Positions 1 to 5,579 are shown, counted from the first letter of the stretch. The stretch is 12,274 bases of DNA from an uncultured Bacteroidia bacterium (GCA_938040915.1 CALHZE010000079.1:1-12274); one strand, 5' to 3'. Notes: a model not told the origin generated them from the letters alone. Made by a program: numbers and translations.

Positions 1-45
1 CACTACTTACCCCCAGTTCGTATTCGTTTCCTAATATTTCAAACT

Positions 46-1218
46 ATGAAGACCGAGTTACACACCGAGTGGAGCATCGCCGACGTCTGCAAGGGTTTCG
101 TCTACAACGAACTCGAGGGGAAGGGGCTCTTTGGGCTTGACGGGCAGCTTCTGATCCAGCCCGAATACCAACGACACTATATTTACAACGACGGGAAGCG
201 CGACGTGGCGCTCATTGACTCGCTACTCAAAGGCTACCCCATTGGGCTTATCTATTTTAATCGGCGCTCGGACGGACGTCTAGAGGTGCTCGACGGGCAG
301 CAGCGTATTACCTCTATTGGGCGCTTCGTGACGGGCAAGTTCGCCATAAAAGACAGCGGGGGCAATGTGCAGTACTTCACAGGTCTTTCGCAAAGCCAAC
401 AGGAGGCGCTGCTCCAAACACGCCTGCTTATCTATATTTGCGAGGGCGAGGAACACGAGATTAAAGAGTGGTTCAAGACCATCAATATCACGGGGATTCC
501 CCTTAACGACCAAGAGCTGCTCAATGCTATCTACTCAGGGAGCTTCGTCAATGCCGCAAAGTCCATTTTTAGCAATTCGCAGAACGCAGAGCTACAGAAA
601 TGGGGGCACTATGTCAAGGGCGATATCAAGCGGCAGGACTACCTCGCCGTAGCGCTCAAGTGGGTATGCGAGAGCCAAAACCTTTCTGTGGATGCCTATA
701 TGAGCCTCCACAGGCATGACCCCAATGCCTCGGCGATGGAAACTTACTTCCGTTCGGTCATCGATTGGGTCGCGAGCACGTTCTCTATGGTGGAAAAAGA
801 TATGTGCGGTCTCGAATGGGGACGCCTCTACGAGACCTATCACAACACCCCCTACAGCGTCGAGCATCTCGCGCGCCGTGTCAATGCGCTACGTGGGGAT
901 ATCTCTATCAAATGCCCTCGTAATATCTACGAGTATCTACTGGGCGGGGAGCAGGATAAGCAGCTCCTCGATATCCGTATCTTTGAGGAGAACACCAAAC
1001 GTGCGGTGTATAACCGTCAGACTGCCGAGGCGGCTGCTGCAGGGATATCGAACTGTCCGCTGTGTGCCGTATCGGAAAATCCGAACCAAAAGCGTATTTA
1101 CAAGATGGCGGAAATGGACGCCGATCACGTCACGGCTTGGAGTAACGGTGGCGACTCTTCCCCAGCGAATTGCCAAATGCTGTGCAAGACGCACAATCGA
1201 GCTAAGGGTAACCGATAG
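46..1218 (+). CDS. DUF262-HNH nuclease, GmrSD-like defence protein
   Basis: A 390-residue protein with two recognisable parts. The N-terminal DUF262 (ParB/Srx-like) domain shows IQPEYQR at residues 37-43 and DGQQR at 83-87, the motifs that in this family bind or hydrolyse nucleotide. The C-terminus is an HNH endonuclease: a CxxC pair at 337/340, Asp-His at 360-361, Asn375, then CxxHN at 380-384. In GmrSD, BrxU and related type IV restriction systems the two domains cooperate to cut modified phage DNA, so a defence role is likely; the substrate here is unknown. It is shorter than full GmrSD fusions (my recollection), so it may be a smaller DUF262-HNH subfamily. The ATG at 46 is the first in frame and no Shine-Dalgarno is visible. 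The last codons and stop (GGT AAC CGA TAG) lie in the left copy of a 12-base direct repeat flanking the next gene. Domain call secure; function inferred. Confidence 0.88.
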   Translation: MKTELHTEWSIADVCKGFVYNELEGKGLFGLDGQLLIQPEYQRHYIYNDGKRDVALIDSLLKGYPIGLIYFNRRSDGRLEVLDGQQRITSIGRFVTGKFAIKDSGGNVQYFTGLSQSQQEALLQTRLLIYICEGEEHEIKEWFKTINITGIPLNDQELLNAIYSGSFVNAAKSIFSNSQNAELQKWGHYVKGDIKRQDYLAVALKWVCESQNLSVDAYMSLHRHDPNASAMETYFRSVIDWVASTFSMVEKDMCGLEWGRLYETYHNTPYSVEHLARRVNALRGDISIKCPRNIYEYLLGGEQDKQLLDIRIFEENTKRAVYNRQTAEAAAAGISNCPLCAVSENPNQKRIYKMAEMDADHVTAWSNGGDSSPANCQMLCKTHNRAKGNR

Positions 1219-1219
1219 C
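1208..1219 (+). repeat. 12-base direct repeat, left copy
   Basis: GTAACCGATAGC, identical to 2302-2313. It covers the last two sense codons and the stop of the DUF262-HNH gene. The flanking bases differ (G/A before, T/C after), so the identity is exactly 12 bases. It marks the left border of the AT-richer Abi segment. Confidence 0.8.
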
Positions 1220-1237
1220 TTTTTTGCATAAAATATA

Positions 1238-1245
1238 TACCTTTG
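1238..1245 (+). promoter_or_regulatory. Bacteroidota-type -7 box for the Abi unit
   Basis: TACCTTTG, an exact match to TAnnTTTG, about 100 bases before the Abi start. No TTTG -33 element lies at the usual 19-21 base spacing. A start point near 1252 would place a stem-loop at the very 5' end of the transcript. Confidence 0.5.
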
Positions 1246-1251
1246 CTCTTG

Positions 1252-1344
1252 ACATGGTCTCCCACGCTTCCCATAAGAACAGCGCACCCGGGGAGACCTT
1301 CGAGTATAATACGATATCTATTAAGATATAGATAAATAGCGCTC
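1252..1344 (+). ncRNA. Structured leader or candidate small RNA upstream of abi
   Basis: The stretch between the predicted transcription start and the Abi ATG folds readily. GGTCTCCC (1256-1263) pairs perfectly with GGGAGACC (1291-1298), and inside it CGCT (1265-1268) pairs with AGCG (1281-1284) around a 12-base loop. A second hairpin pairs TATCTAT (1315-1321) with ATAGATA (1328-1334), and an overlapping alternative pairs ATATCT (1314-1319) with AGATAT (1324-1329). Some AbiF-family HEPN proteins are reported to work with a structured noncoding RNA (from memory), so this could be an RNA partner or antitoxin, or simply a regulatory 5' UTR. Pairings are seen; the role is inference. Confidence 0.4.
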
Positions 1345-2277
1345 ATGAAATATGAGAAGCCGCCCCTTACTCTTGAACAACAAATTCAGAAGCTTAAAGA
1401 AAGAGGACTTCTTATTCCAGATGAGGAGCGAGCAAAGAACGTTCTTCGCAATATAAGTTATTATAGGCTACGAGCCTACACTTACCCGTTTCAAGATAAC
1501 ACAGAAGGAGCGAATCATCAGTTCTTAAGAGATGATATCTCGCTCGATGATATCATTGATCTATATAGCTTTGATGAACAATTGCGCTCCCTCTTAAATA
1601 GAGCGCTCGGGAGAATAGAGATCTCATTAAGAACTCGTCTTGCATTAGAATATTCTAATAACACAGCTTCGCCGTTTTGGTATCTCTACGCCGACTTATT
1701 CCACATTCCAGCAGAACAGTATGATACGCTCATAGAAAAAATAAGAGAAGAGGTGCAGCGTAGTAAGGAAGACTTCGTAGTACATTACTACGAGAAATAT
1801 GGAGAGCCTGCTTTACCTCCGTCGTGGATGATGGTCGAGGTCATATCAATGGGACTTCTAAGCAAACTATGCTCGGGCTTAGATAAGAAACACCCAGCTT
1901 ATAAAAGTATTTGTAGCGCACTGGGCTTAAAAGGGATAGAGATACTTCAGAACTGGATGCATGCCTTAACGTCTCTCCGAAATGTTTGTGCACACCACAA
2001 TCGATTGTGGAATCGGCGTTTTACAATAGAGTTATTATTTCCTCGTGTAACACTTCTCCCTGTCTCCTTTTTACCACCAAAGGACGCGGAATGTATTAGG
2101 AGAAACAAGTTGTTTGCCTACATATCAGTACTCCTTTACTTGTCTAGTGTTATGGCTCTTACCTCTCCCATCAAAGAAGAGCTCTTATTTCTTTTGAAAA
2201 AGAGACCGAAACTCGTAAACCTAAAGCATATGGGTTTCCCAGACAATTGGCAGGAATTTACCTTATGGAATATATGA
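1345..2277 (+). CDS. Abi_2 family (AbiD/AbiF-like) HEPN abortive-infection protein
   Basis: A 310-residue protein with the hallmarks of the Abi_2 (Pfam PF07751) family. The N-terminus carries a Q-I-x-x-L-K-x-R-G-L stretch and the family-typical ISYYRLRAY block. The C-terminal half has LRNVCAHHNRLWNRRF, whose R212-N-V-C-A-H217 is the RX4H active site of HEPN ribonucleases. Family members abort phage infection, probably by cutting RNA. Length is normal for the family and the reading frame is intact. The ATG at 1345 follows a structured leader, with no clear Shine-Dalgarno. The gene is distinctly AT-richer than its neighbours, with A/T-ending codons, and lies between 12-base direct repeats, so it was probably acquired separately. 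No protein antitoxin partner is encoded beside it. Family call firm; anti-phage activity inferred. Confidence 0.9.
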   Translation: MKYEKPPLTLEQQIQKLKERGLLIPDEERAKNVLRNISYYRLRAYTYPFQDNTEGANHQFLRDDISLDDIIDLYSFDEQLRSLLNRALGRIEISLRTRLALEYSNNTASPFWYLYADLFHIPAEQYDTLIEKIREEVQRSKEDFVVHYYEKYGEPALPPSWMMVEVISMGLLSKLCSGLDKKHPAYKSICSALGLKGIEILQNWMHALTSLRNVCAHHNRLWNRRFTIELLFPRVTLLPVSFLPPKDAECIRRNKLFAYISVLLYLSSVMALTSPIKEELLFLLKKRPKLVNLKHMGFPDNWQEFTLWNI

Positions 2278-2301
2278 GAATTTCTCTCCCTCCCCCTCAC
2301 A

Positions 2302-2313
2302 GTAACCGATAGC
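2302..2313 (+). repeat. 12-base direct repeat, right copy
   Basis: GTAACCGATAGC, identical to 1208-1219, 25 bases after the Abi stop codon and 14 bases before the concentric inverted repeat preceding the recombinase. It marks the right border of the Abi insertion. Confidence 0.8.
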
Positions 2314-2327
2314 CCCCTCCCACGGTA

Positions 2328-2375
2328 CACAAGAGCATAGCCCCCCGACGCGCGTCGGGGAAGATAACTCTTGTG
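2328..2375 (+). repeat. Concentric 48-base inverted repeat before the recombinase
   Basis: Outer arms CACAAGAG (2328-2335) and CTCTTGTG (2368-2375) enclose 7-base spacers on each side, and the centre (2343-2360) is a perfect 18-base palindrome, CCCCGACGCGCGTCGGGG. Inner and outer repeats share the same centre, 2351.5. It ends 3 bases before the recombinase ATG at 2379 and has no T tract, so it is not a standard intrinsic terminator. It may be a recombinase binding or recombination site, an operator, or an RNA hairpin limiting translation. Confidence 0.6.
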
Positions 2376-2378
2376 AAT

Positions 2379-3314
2379 ATGCCGACAACCCTACGTACGC
2401 TTGCCCTCGCTTGGCGCAAAGCGAAAGAGCCGCTCATTAAGCGCTCCTCCCTGTATGCCTACCAGATCAATATTAAAAACTACCTCCTCCCGCGTTGGGG
2501 AAAGGCGACGGCGATCGCCGAGGCAGAGGTACAGCAGTTTATCTTAGAAGCTGCTGAGGGCGGACTTGCCAAAAACACCATCCGCAATATCGTTGCCACA
2601 CTCAAAGCTATCTTGAAATACGGGGCACGAAACGGGCTATGTGCCCCCCCTGAATGGGAATTGCACTACCCCCGTTGGCTCGACACGCCCCGCATCCAGA
2701 CGCTTTCCCTTCCACAACATCGGAAGCTTTTACGCTATTTGGTAAGCACCCCATCGCCCCACAACATTGGGTTACTATTAGCCCTTTGCACAGGCATGCG
2801 GATAGGCGAGGTGTGTGCGCTACAGTGGCAAGACGTCGACTTGCACGAGCGTATCTTACGTGTGCATCAGACGTATGGCTACATCTACAACTGCGACACA
2901 GGGTGTGTGGAAAAGCAACTAAGCACCCCTAAGACGCAACATGCCAATCGCGAGATCCCCATCTCGCGCGAGCTTTACCACGCACTGTTACAGACCCGCA
3001 GTACGCAGCCGACGGACTTTGTCGTAGGGCATTCCTCAGCCCCGACCTCTCCGCAGACCTATCGCTTACTTTTCAAGCAGGTACTCCAACGCCTTGCCAT
3101 CCCGCATATCTCTTTTCATGCGCTGCGCCACACCTTTGCCACACGCTGCATCGAAAGCCAGTGTGACTACAAGACGGTAAGCGCCCTCCTAGGGCATTCG
3201 ACGGTCAACACCACTCTCAATCTCTATGTTCACCCCGACAGGGGGCAAAAGCAACGCGCCATTGCCCGCATGAGTGCGTTTGTCAATCCGAAAGAAAAGG
3301 AGAGAGGCTTGTAG
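2379..3314 (+). CDS. Tyrosine recombinase / site-specific integrase
   Basis: A complete 311-residue tyrosine recombinase. Residues ~1-95 form the N-terminal SAM-like core-binding domain; the catalytic domain follows. All six catalytic positions are present: Arg141 (TGMRIGE), Lys185 (STPKTQ), His247 and Arg250 (HALRH), His273 (LGHS) and the nucleophile Tyr283 (LNLYVH). It should cut and rejoin DNA at paired short sites. The frame is open from a GTG at 2373, but the ATG at 2379 is preferred because the GTG lies in the arm of an inverted repeat. It resembles phage/ICE-type integrases rather than XerC/D; no IntI-specific insertion is evident. No excisionase or conjugation gene is present, so it could be the remnant of a larger element, an inversion enzyme, or the agent that inserted the Abi unit. 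Confidence 0.9.
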   Translation: MPTTLRTLALAWRKAKEPLIKRSSLYAYQINIKNYLLPRWGKATAIAEAEVQQFILEAAEGGLAKNTIRNIVATLKAILKYGARNGLCAPPEWELHYPRWLDTPRIQTLSLPQHRKLLRYLVSTPSPHNIGLLLALCTGMRIGEVCALQWQDVDLHERILRVHQTYGYIYNCDTGCVEKQLSTPKTQHANREIPISRELYHALLQTRSTQPTDFVVGHSSAPTSPQTYRLLFKQVLQRLAIPHISFHALRHTFATRCIESQCDYKTVSALLGHSTVNTTLNLYVHPDRGQKQRAIARMSAFVNPKEKERGL

Positions 3315-3341
3315 AAAATAGGCGGTTTCTAGTGAGGTTTA

Positions 3342-3494
3342 TTGTTCTTGGGGAGTACTGTCTATTATACGGGTTAGTTCCTCCTCTACTTCTTCTACCG
3401 TAGGAAGAGTGGTGCTTACCCACTTTTTTAGGACAGTATCTCTTTTTACTTTTGTCCCAGAAAAATGAGCCTCTTGGAAAGAAGAGACCCACCG
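3342..3494 (-). pseudogene. Possible C-terminal remnant of an unknown gene
   Basis: Reading the minus strand, a frame is open for 51 codons between a stop at 3495-3497 and a terminal TAA at 3339-3341. It contains no ATG. The peptide looks protein-like at its end (KRDTVLKKWV, then TVEEVEEELTRIID). It could be the tail of a gene lost when the recombinase region was rearranged. A 51-codon opening by chance in one frame is not rare, and I recognise no family, so this is a weak call. The promoter and leader of the following plus-strand gene overlap it. Confidence 0.25.
3447..3454 (+). promoter_or_regulatory. -7 box for the YeiH-family gene
   Basis: TACTTTTG, an exact TAnnTTTG match. Only a T-run (3424-3429) lies near the -33 position. 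It overlaps the in-frame TTG at 3452, so that codon cannot be transcribed from this promoter; this supports the downstream ATG at 3515. Confidence 0.55.
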
Positions 3495-3514
3495 TTACCA
3501 ACGAAAGAGTAAAG

Positions 3515-4582
3515 ATGTTGAGTGAAAAAAGGGGCGCGATGCTCCACGGGGTGCTCCTTATAGCCCTCTTTTCCCTTGCCGCGTTTTACCTAGGCGATAT
3601 GGCGTGGGCACGCCACCTCTCCATTAGCCCGATGATTATCGGGATTGTGCTGGGGATGTTCTATGCCAACAGTCTCCGACTTCACCTCCCCCCCACCTGG
3701 GTGCCCGGCATCGCCTTTTGTGCAAAACGCATCTTGCGGATCGGGATTATCCTCTACGGCTTCCGTCTTACCCTACAAGATGTTACGGCGGTCGGGCTCC
3801 CCGCCATCATGATTGACGCCATTGTCGTCACGGTGACCGTCTTGGGCGGAGCGGCGCTCGGTAAACTTCTCAAGATTGACCGCGATATCGCCCTACTTAC
3901 CTCCGTGGGAGCGGGCATTTGTGGTGCAGCAGCCGTCCTCGGCACTGAGGGGGCTATTAACACCAAGCCTTACAAAACGGCGGTGGCGGTCTCGACGGTC
4001 GTGATCTTCGGTACTCTCTCCATGTTCCTTTACCCCATCCTTTACCGTAATGGTCTTTTAGACCTACCACACCACGCCATGGGGATCATGACGGGCGCCA
4101 CGGTGCACGAGGTGGCACACGTGGTCGGTGCGGGCAATGCGATGGGGAAAGAGGTCTCTGACGTGGCGATAATTGTCAAGATGATCCGCGTCATGATGTT
4201 GGTGCTGGTGCTCCTGCTCGTGAGTTGGTGGGCGAGTCACCGTGCGGTTCAGAATGAGGAAACTCCCCTAGGGGAAAAGACCGCTCCGGCAGAGAATGCG
4301 CCGAAGCGCCGCCGTATTGCCATCCCCTGGTTTGCGGTGCTCTTCTTGCTCGTCATCGGCTTTAACTCGCTAGACCTATTGCCACCTGAGCTACTCTCGG
4401 GGATTAACACGCTCGACACCTTCCTCCTCACCATGGCCATGACGGCGCTCGGGGCAGAAACCAGTTTTGACAAGTTTAAGAAGGCTGGGGCAAAGCCTTT
4501 CCTATTGGCGGCGCTCCTCTTTGTTTGGCTACTCGGGGGGGGCTACCTGATGGCCAAATACCTGCTCCCCTTGCTAGGGTAG
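3515..4582 (+). CDS. YeiH family putative sulfate exporter, membrane protein
   Basis: A 355-residue inner-membrane protein of the YeiH / UPF0324 family (Pfam PF03601, Cons_hypoth698), annotated as a putative sulfate exporter; the substrate is not firmly established. It is strongly hydrophobic with about ten predicted membrane segments. Family landmarks are LGMFYANSL (46-54), RIGIILYGFRL (75-85), the glycine-rich GAGICGAAA (132-140) and GATVHEVAHVVGAG (194-207). A charged loop near residues 248-265 precedes the C-terminal segments. The frame is open back to a TTG at 3452, but that lies in the -7 box, so ATG 3515 is chosen; ATG 3539 is also possible. It is probably monocistronic: a good terminator follows about 50 bases after the stop, and the neighbours are unrelated. 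Length and frame are normal. Confidence 0.88.
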   Translation: MLSEKRGAMLHGVLLIALFSLAAFYLGDMAWARHLSISPMIIGIVLGMFYANSLRLHLPPTWVPGIAFCAKRILRIGIILYGFRLTLQDVTAVGLPAIMIDAIVVTVTVLGGAALGKLLKIDRDIALLTSVGAGICGAAAVLGTEGAINTKPYKTAVAVSTVVIFGTLSMFLYPILYRNGLLDLPHHAMGIMTGATVHEVAHVVGAGNAMGKEVSDVAIIVKMIRVMMLVLVLLLVSWWASHRAVQNEETPLGEKTAPAENAPKRRRIAIPWFAVLFLLVIGFNSLDLLPPELLSGINTLDTFLLTMAMTALGAETSFDKFKKAGAKPFLLAALLFVWLLGGGYLMAKYLLPLLG

Positions 4583-4628
4583 GGGGGTGACACTATTCGT
4601 TGATAACCACGACTATACGCTCTTCTGT

Positions 4629-4658
4629 ACGGACGCCCATCGTGTGCGTCCGTTTTTT
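4629..4658 (+). terminator. Intrinsic terminator embedded in repeat unit A
   Basis: ACGGACGC (4629-4636) pairs perfectly with GCGTCCGT (4646-4653) across a 9-base loop, followed by six T (4653-4658). It lies 47 bases after the YeiH stop and should end that transcript. The stem is also the start of the first repeat unit. Confidence 0.75.
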
Positions 4659-4833
4659 CACGCCTGCCCGATTATCTCTTGTTCGCTTGTCGCCCGCACG
4701 GGCCGCGCGCCCTTAGCGCCGGACGCCCATCGTGTGCGTACGTTTCTTTTTGTACGCCTGCCCGATTATCTCTTGTTCGCTTGTCGCCCGCACCGCCGTC
4801 CGCGTAGGACCGCCGGACGCCAATTGCGTCTTT
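4631..4833 (+). repeat. Tandem intergenic repeat, units A, B and partial C
   Basis: Unit A (4631-4720) and unit B (4721-4814) are near-identical direct copies starting GGACGCCCATCGTGTGCGT, with a 90-base step. Each has a hairpin plus T tract, a middle part with GCCCGATTATCTCTTGTTCG and a GC-rich tail with TTGTCGCCCGCAC. Unit C (4815-4833) is only a degenerate head, GGACGCCAATTGCGTCTTT, which still forms a GACGC/GCGTC hairpin. Further copies lie at 7931-8155. A 248-base frame through these units encodes a low-complexity peptide and is not a gene. Confidence 0.85.
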
Positions 4834-4836
4834 AGG

Positions 4837-5185
4837 AATTCCAAATCTTGTTTTAAGATGGAAATCAAAAGATTCGATGAGGAATAATAAGGGAACTCAT
4901 CTAAAAACAGGGCGTTTGAGGTAGGTAAAATGACTTACCATCACGACGTCACCACGACGCCATCACGACGGCGCCACGACGCCCTCCTAAGAATCGCACC
5001 GTGGGGTGGGGAAGGGAATTAAGGAAAACATAAACAACTCCTGCGAGGACGAGCCCTACGCAGACGGCGGGGGGATATTCTTGTCAAAAGCGGAACATAT
5101 TTTTCAAGTACAGATGCAACCGTCTCTTTTGGGTGTGGGGAGATTACTCCAGCAACACGTCCTTTTCAGATAACCTTTTTATTAC
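4837..5185 (+). other. Non-coding stretch before rpsO
   Basis: No convincing gene on either strand. A short hairpin, ATCTT/AAGAT (4845-4849/4855-4859), overlaps an ATG opening only a nine-codon frame. The 11-base tandem repeat lies at 4939-4982, and purine-rich G runs follow near 5001-5013 and 5068-5076. A frame open into rpsO from 5133 is upstream of the rpsO promoter and is not its real start. Confidence 0.6.
4939..4982 (+). repeat. 11-base tandem repeat, four copies
   Basis: CATCACGACGT, CACCACGACGC, CATCACGACGG and CGCCACGACGC follow one another without spacers (4939, 4950, 4961, 4972). The core CACGACG is invariant and the step is close to one DNA helical turn, so all cores face the same side. 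It lies about 200 bases before the rpsO promoter. Confidence 0.85.
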
Positions 5186-5193
5186 TACCTTTG
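5186..5193 (+). promoter_or_regulatory. rpsO -7 box
   Basis: TACCTTTG, an exact TAnnTTTG match, with a T-run at 5163-5166 exactly 19 bases upstream in the -33 position. The expected start near 5200 gives a leader of about 47 bases before the rpsO ATG. Confidence 0.65.
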
Positions 5194-5206
5194 TGACTCA
5201 AAGTTT

Positions 5207-5245
5207 AACCTCGGGTCGCGCACGCGATCCAAAAATCGTAAGGTT
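5207..5245 (+). promoter_or_regulatory. Foldable rpsO leader, candidate S15 autoregulatory RNA
   Basis: GGGTCGC (5213-5219) pairs with GCGATCC (5224-5230) over a four-base loop, with one G-U pair next to G-C pairs. Outer AACCT (5207-5211) pairs with AGGTT (5241-5245), ending one base before the ATG and covering the AAGG just upstream. A competing hairpin pairs 5224-5228 with 5235-5239. S15 represses its own translation through leader structures in several phyla; that this one does so is inference. Confidence 0.4.
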
Positions 5246-5246
5246 C

Positions 5247-5519
5247 ATGGATTACTTGACTTCTGATAAAAAGCAGGAGATCTTCGGTCAGTACGGAAAG
5301 TCCAATAAAGACACCGGCTCGCCCGAGTCGCAGGTGGCTCTATTCTCGTTCCGTATCAACCACCTCACCGAACACTTGAAAACACACCCCAAGGATTTCT
5401 CCACACAGCGGGCGTTGCTCAAGTTGGTCGGTCGTCGTCGTAAGCTCTTGGCTTATCTGAAAGAAATTGATATCGAGCGCTATCGCGCCCTCATCAAGGC
5501 GCTGAATTTGCGTCGGTAA
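5247..5519 (+). CDS. rpsO: 30S ribosomal protein S15
   Basis: A 90-residue protein, the usual S15 length, matching the family throughout: GSPESQVALFSFRINHLTEHLKTHPKD-type core and the near-invariant C-terminal RRRKLLAYL. S15 binds the central domain of 16S rRNA early in small-subunit assembly. The frame is open back to 5133, which would add 38 residues with no S15 similarity, but the promoter at 5186-5193 lies inside that extension, so ATG 5247 is the start. The leader is foldable and may mediate feedback by S15. pnp follows 60 bases downstream, the same rpsO-pnp order found in Escherichia coli and many bacteria, so the two are probably co-transcribed. Confidence 0.97.
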   Translation: MDYLTSDKKQEIFGQYGKSNKDTGSPESQVALFSFRINHLTEHLKTHPKDFSTQRALLKLVGRRRKLLAYLKEIDIERYRALIKALNLRR

Positions 5520-5532
5520 GCGGTTTTATTAT

Positions 5533-5555
5533 GCCCACTCCACAGGGGAGCGGGC
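5533..5555 (+). promoter_or_regulatory. Hairpin between rpsO and pnp
   Basis: GCCCACTCC (5533-5541) pairs with GGAGCGGGC (5547-5555) with one A-C mismatch and a five-base loop. No T tract follows, so it is unlikely to be a terminator. It may be an RNA processing or stability element in the pnp leader, as known for rpsO-pnp in Escherichia coli, where RNase III and PNPase act on a pnp leader stem. Confidence 0.4.
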
Positions 5556-5579
5556 GAGCGGCAATTTGAAACAATTTTG

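Larger units (their letters stand above)
1220..2301 (+). mobile_element. Putative inserted Abi unit bounded by direct repeats
   Basis: Segment between the two copies of GTAACCGATAGC, with a repeat-to-repeat distance of 1094 bases. It holds one promoter-like box, a structured leader and the Abi gene, and nothing else. Sampled 60-base lines inside the gene are about 38-45% G+C, against about 45-63% in the nuclease gene to the left. No terminal inverted repeats and no transposase are seen, so how it moved is unknown. A tyrosine recombinase lies immediately to the right, outside the repeats. Duplication at a gene's 3' end would suit recombinase-mediated integration; a 12-base target duplication by a transposition-like event is the alternative. 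Confidence 0.5.

Noticed and set aside
1249..1310. Sigma70-type promoter from TTGACA (1249-1254) and TATAAT (1305-1310)
   Set aside because: The two hexamers are 50 bases apart, far beyond a usable spacing; the TAnnTTTG box at 1238 fits the phylum better.
1220..2301. Classical insertion sequence
   Set aside because: No transposase and no terminal inverted repeats between the direct repeats, so only an insertion of unknown mechanism is claimed.
2343..2360. Rho-independent terminator for the Abi gene
   Set aside because: The palindrome is perfect but has almost no loop and no T tract follows; the nested symmetry is better reported as a recombination or regulatory site.
2379..3314. Integron integrase with the Abi gene as a cassette
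   Set aside because: The recombinase shows no IntI-specific extra segment that I can recognise, and the 12-base repeats lack attC-type paired core sites.
4631..4833. CRISPR array
   Set aside because: Units are long (about 90 bases), adjacent without unique spacers, and no cas genes are present.
4587..4835. 82-codon open frame after the YeiH gene
   Set aside because: It lies almost entirely in tandem repeat units A-C, and its peptide repeats itself with the repeat period. Low-complexity, no start signal of note.
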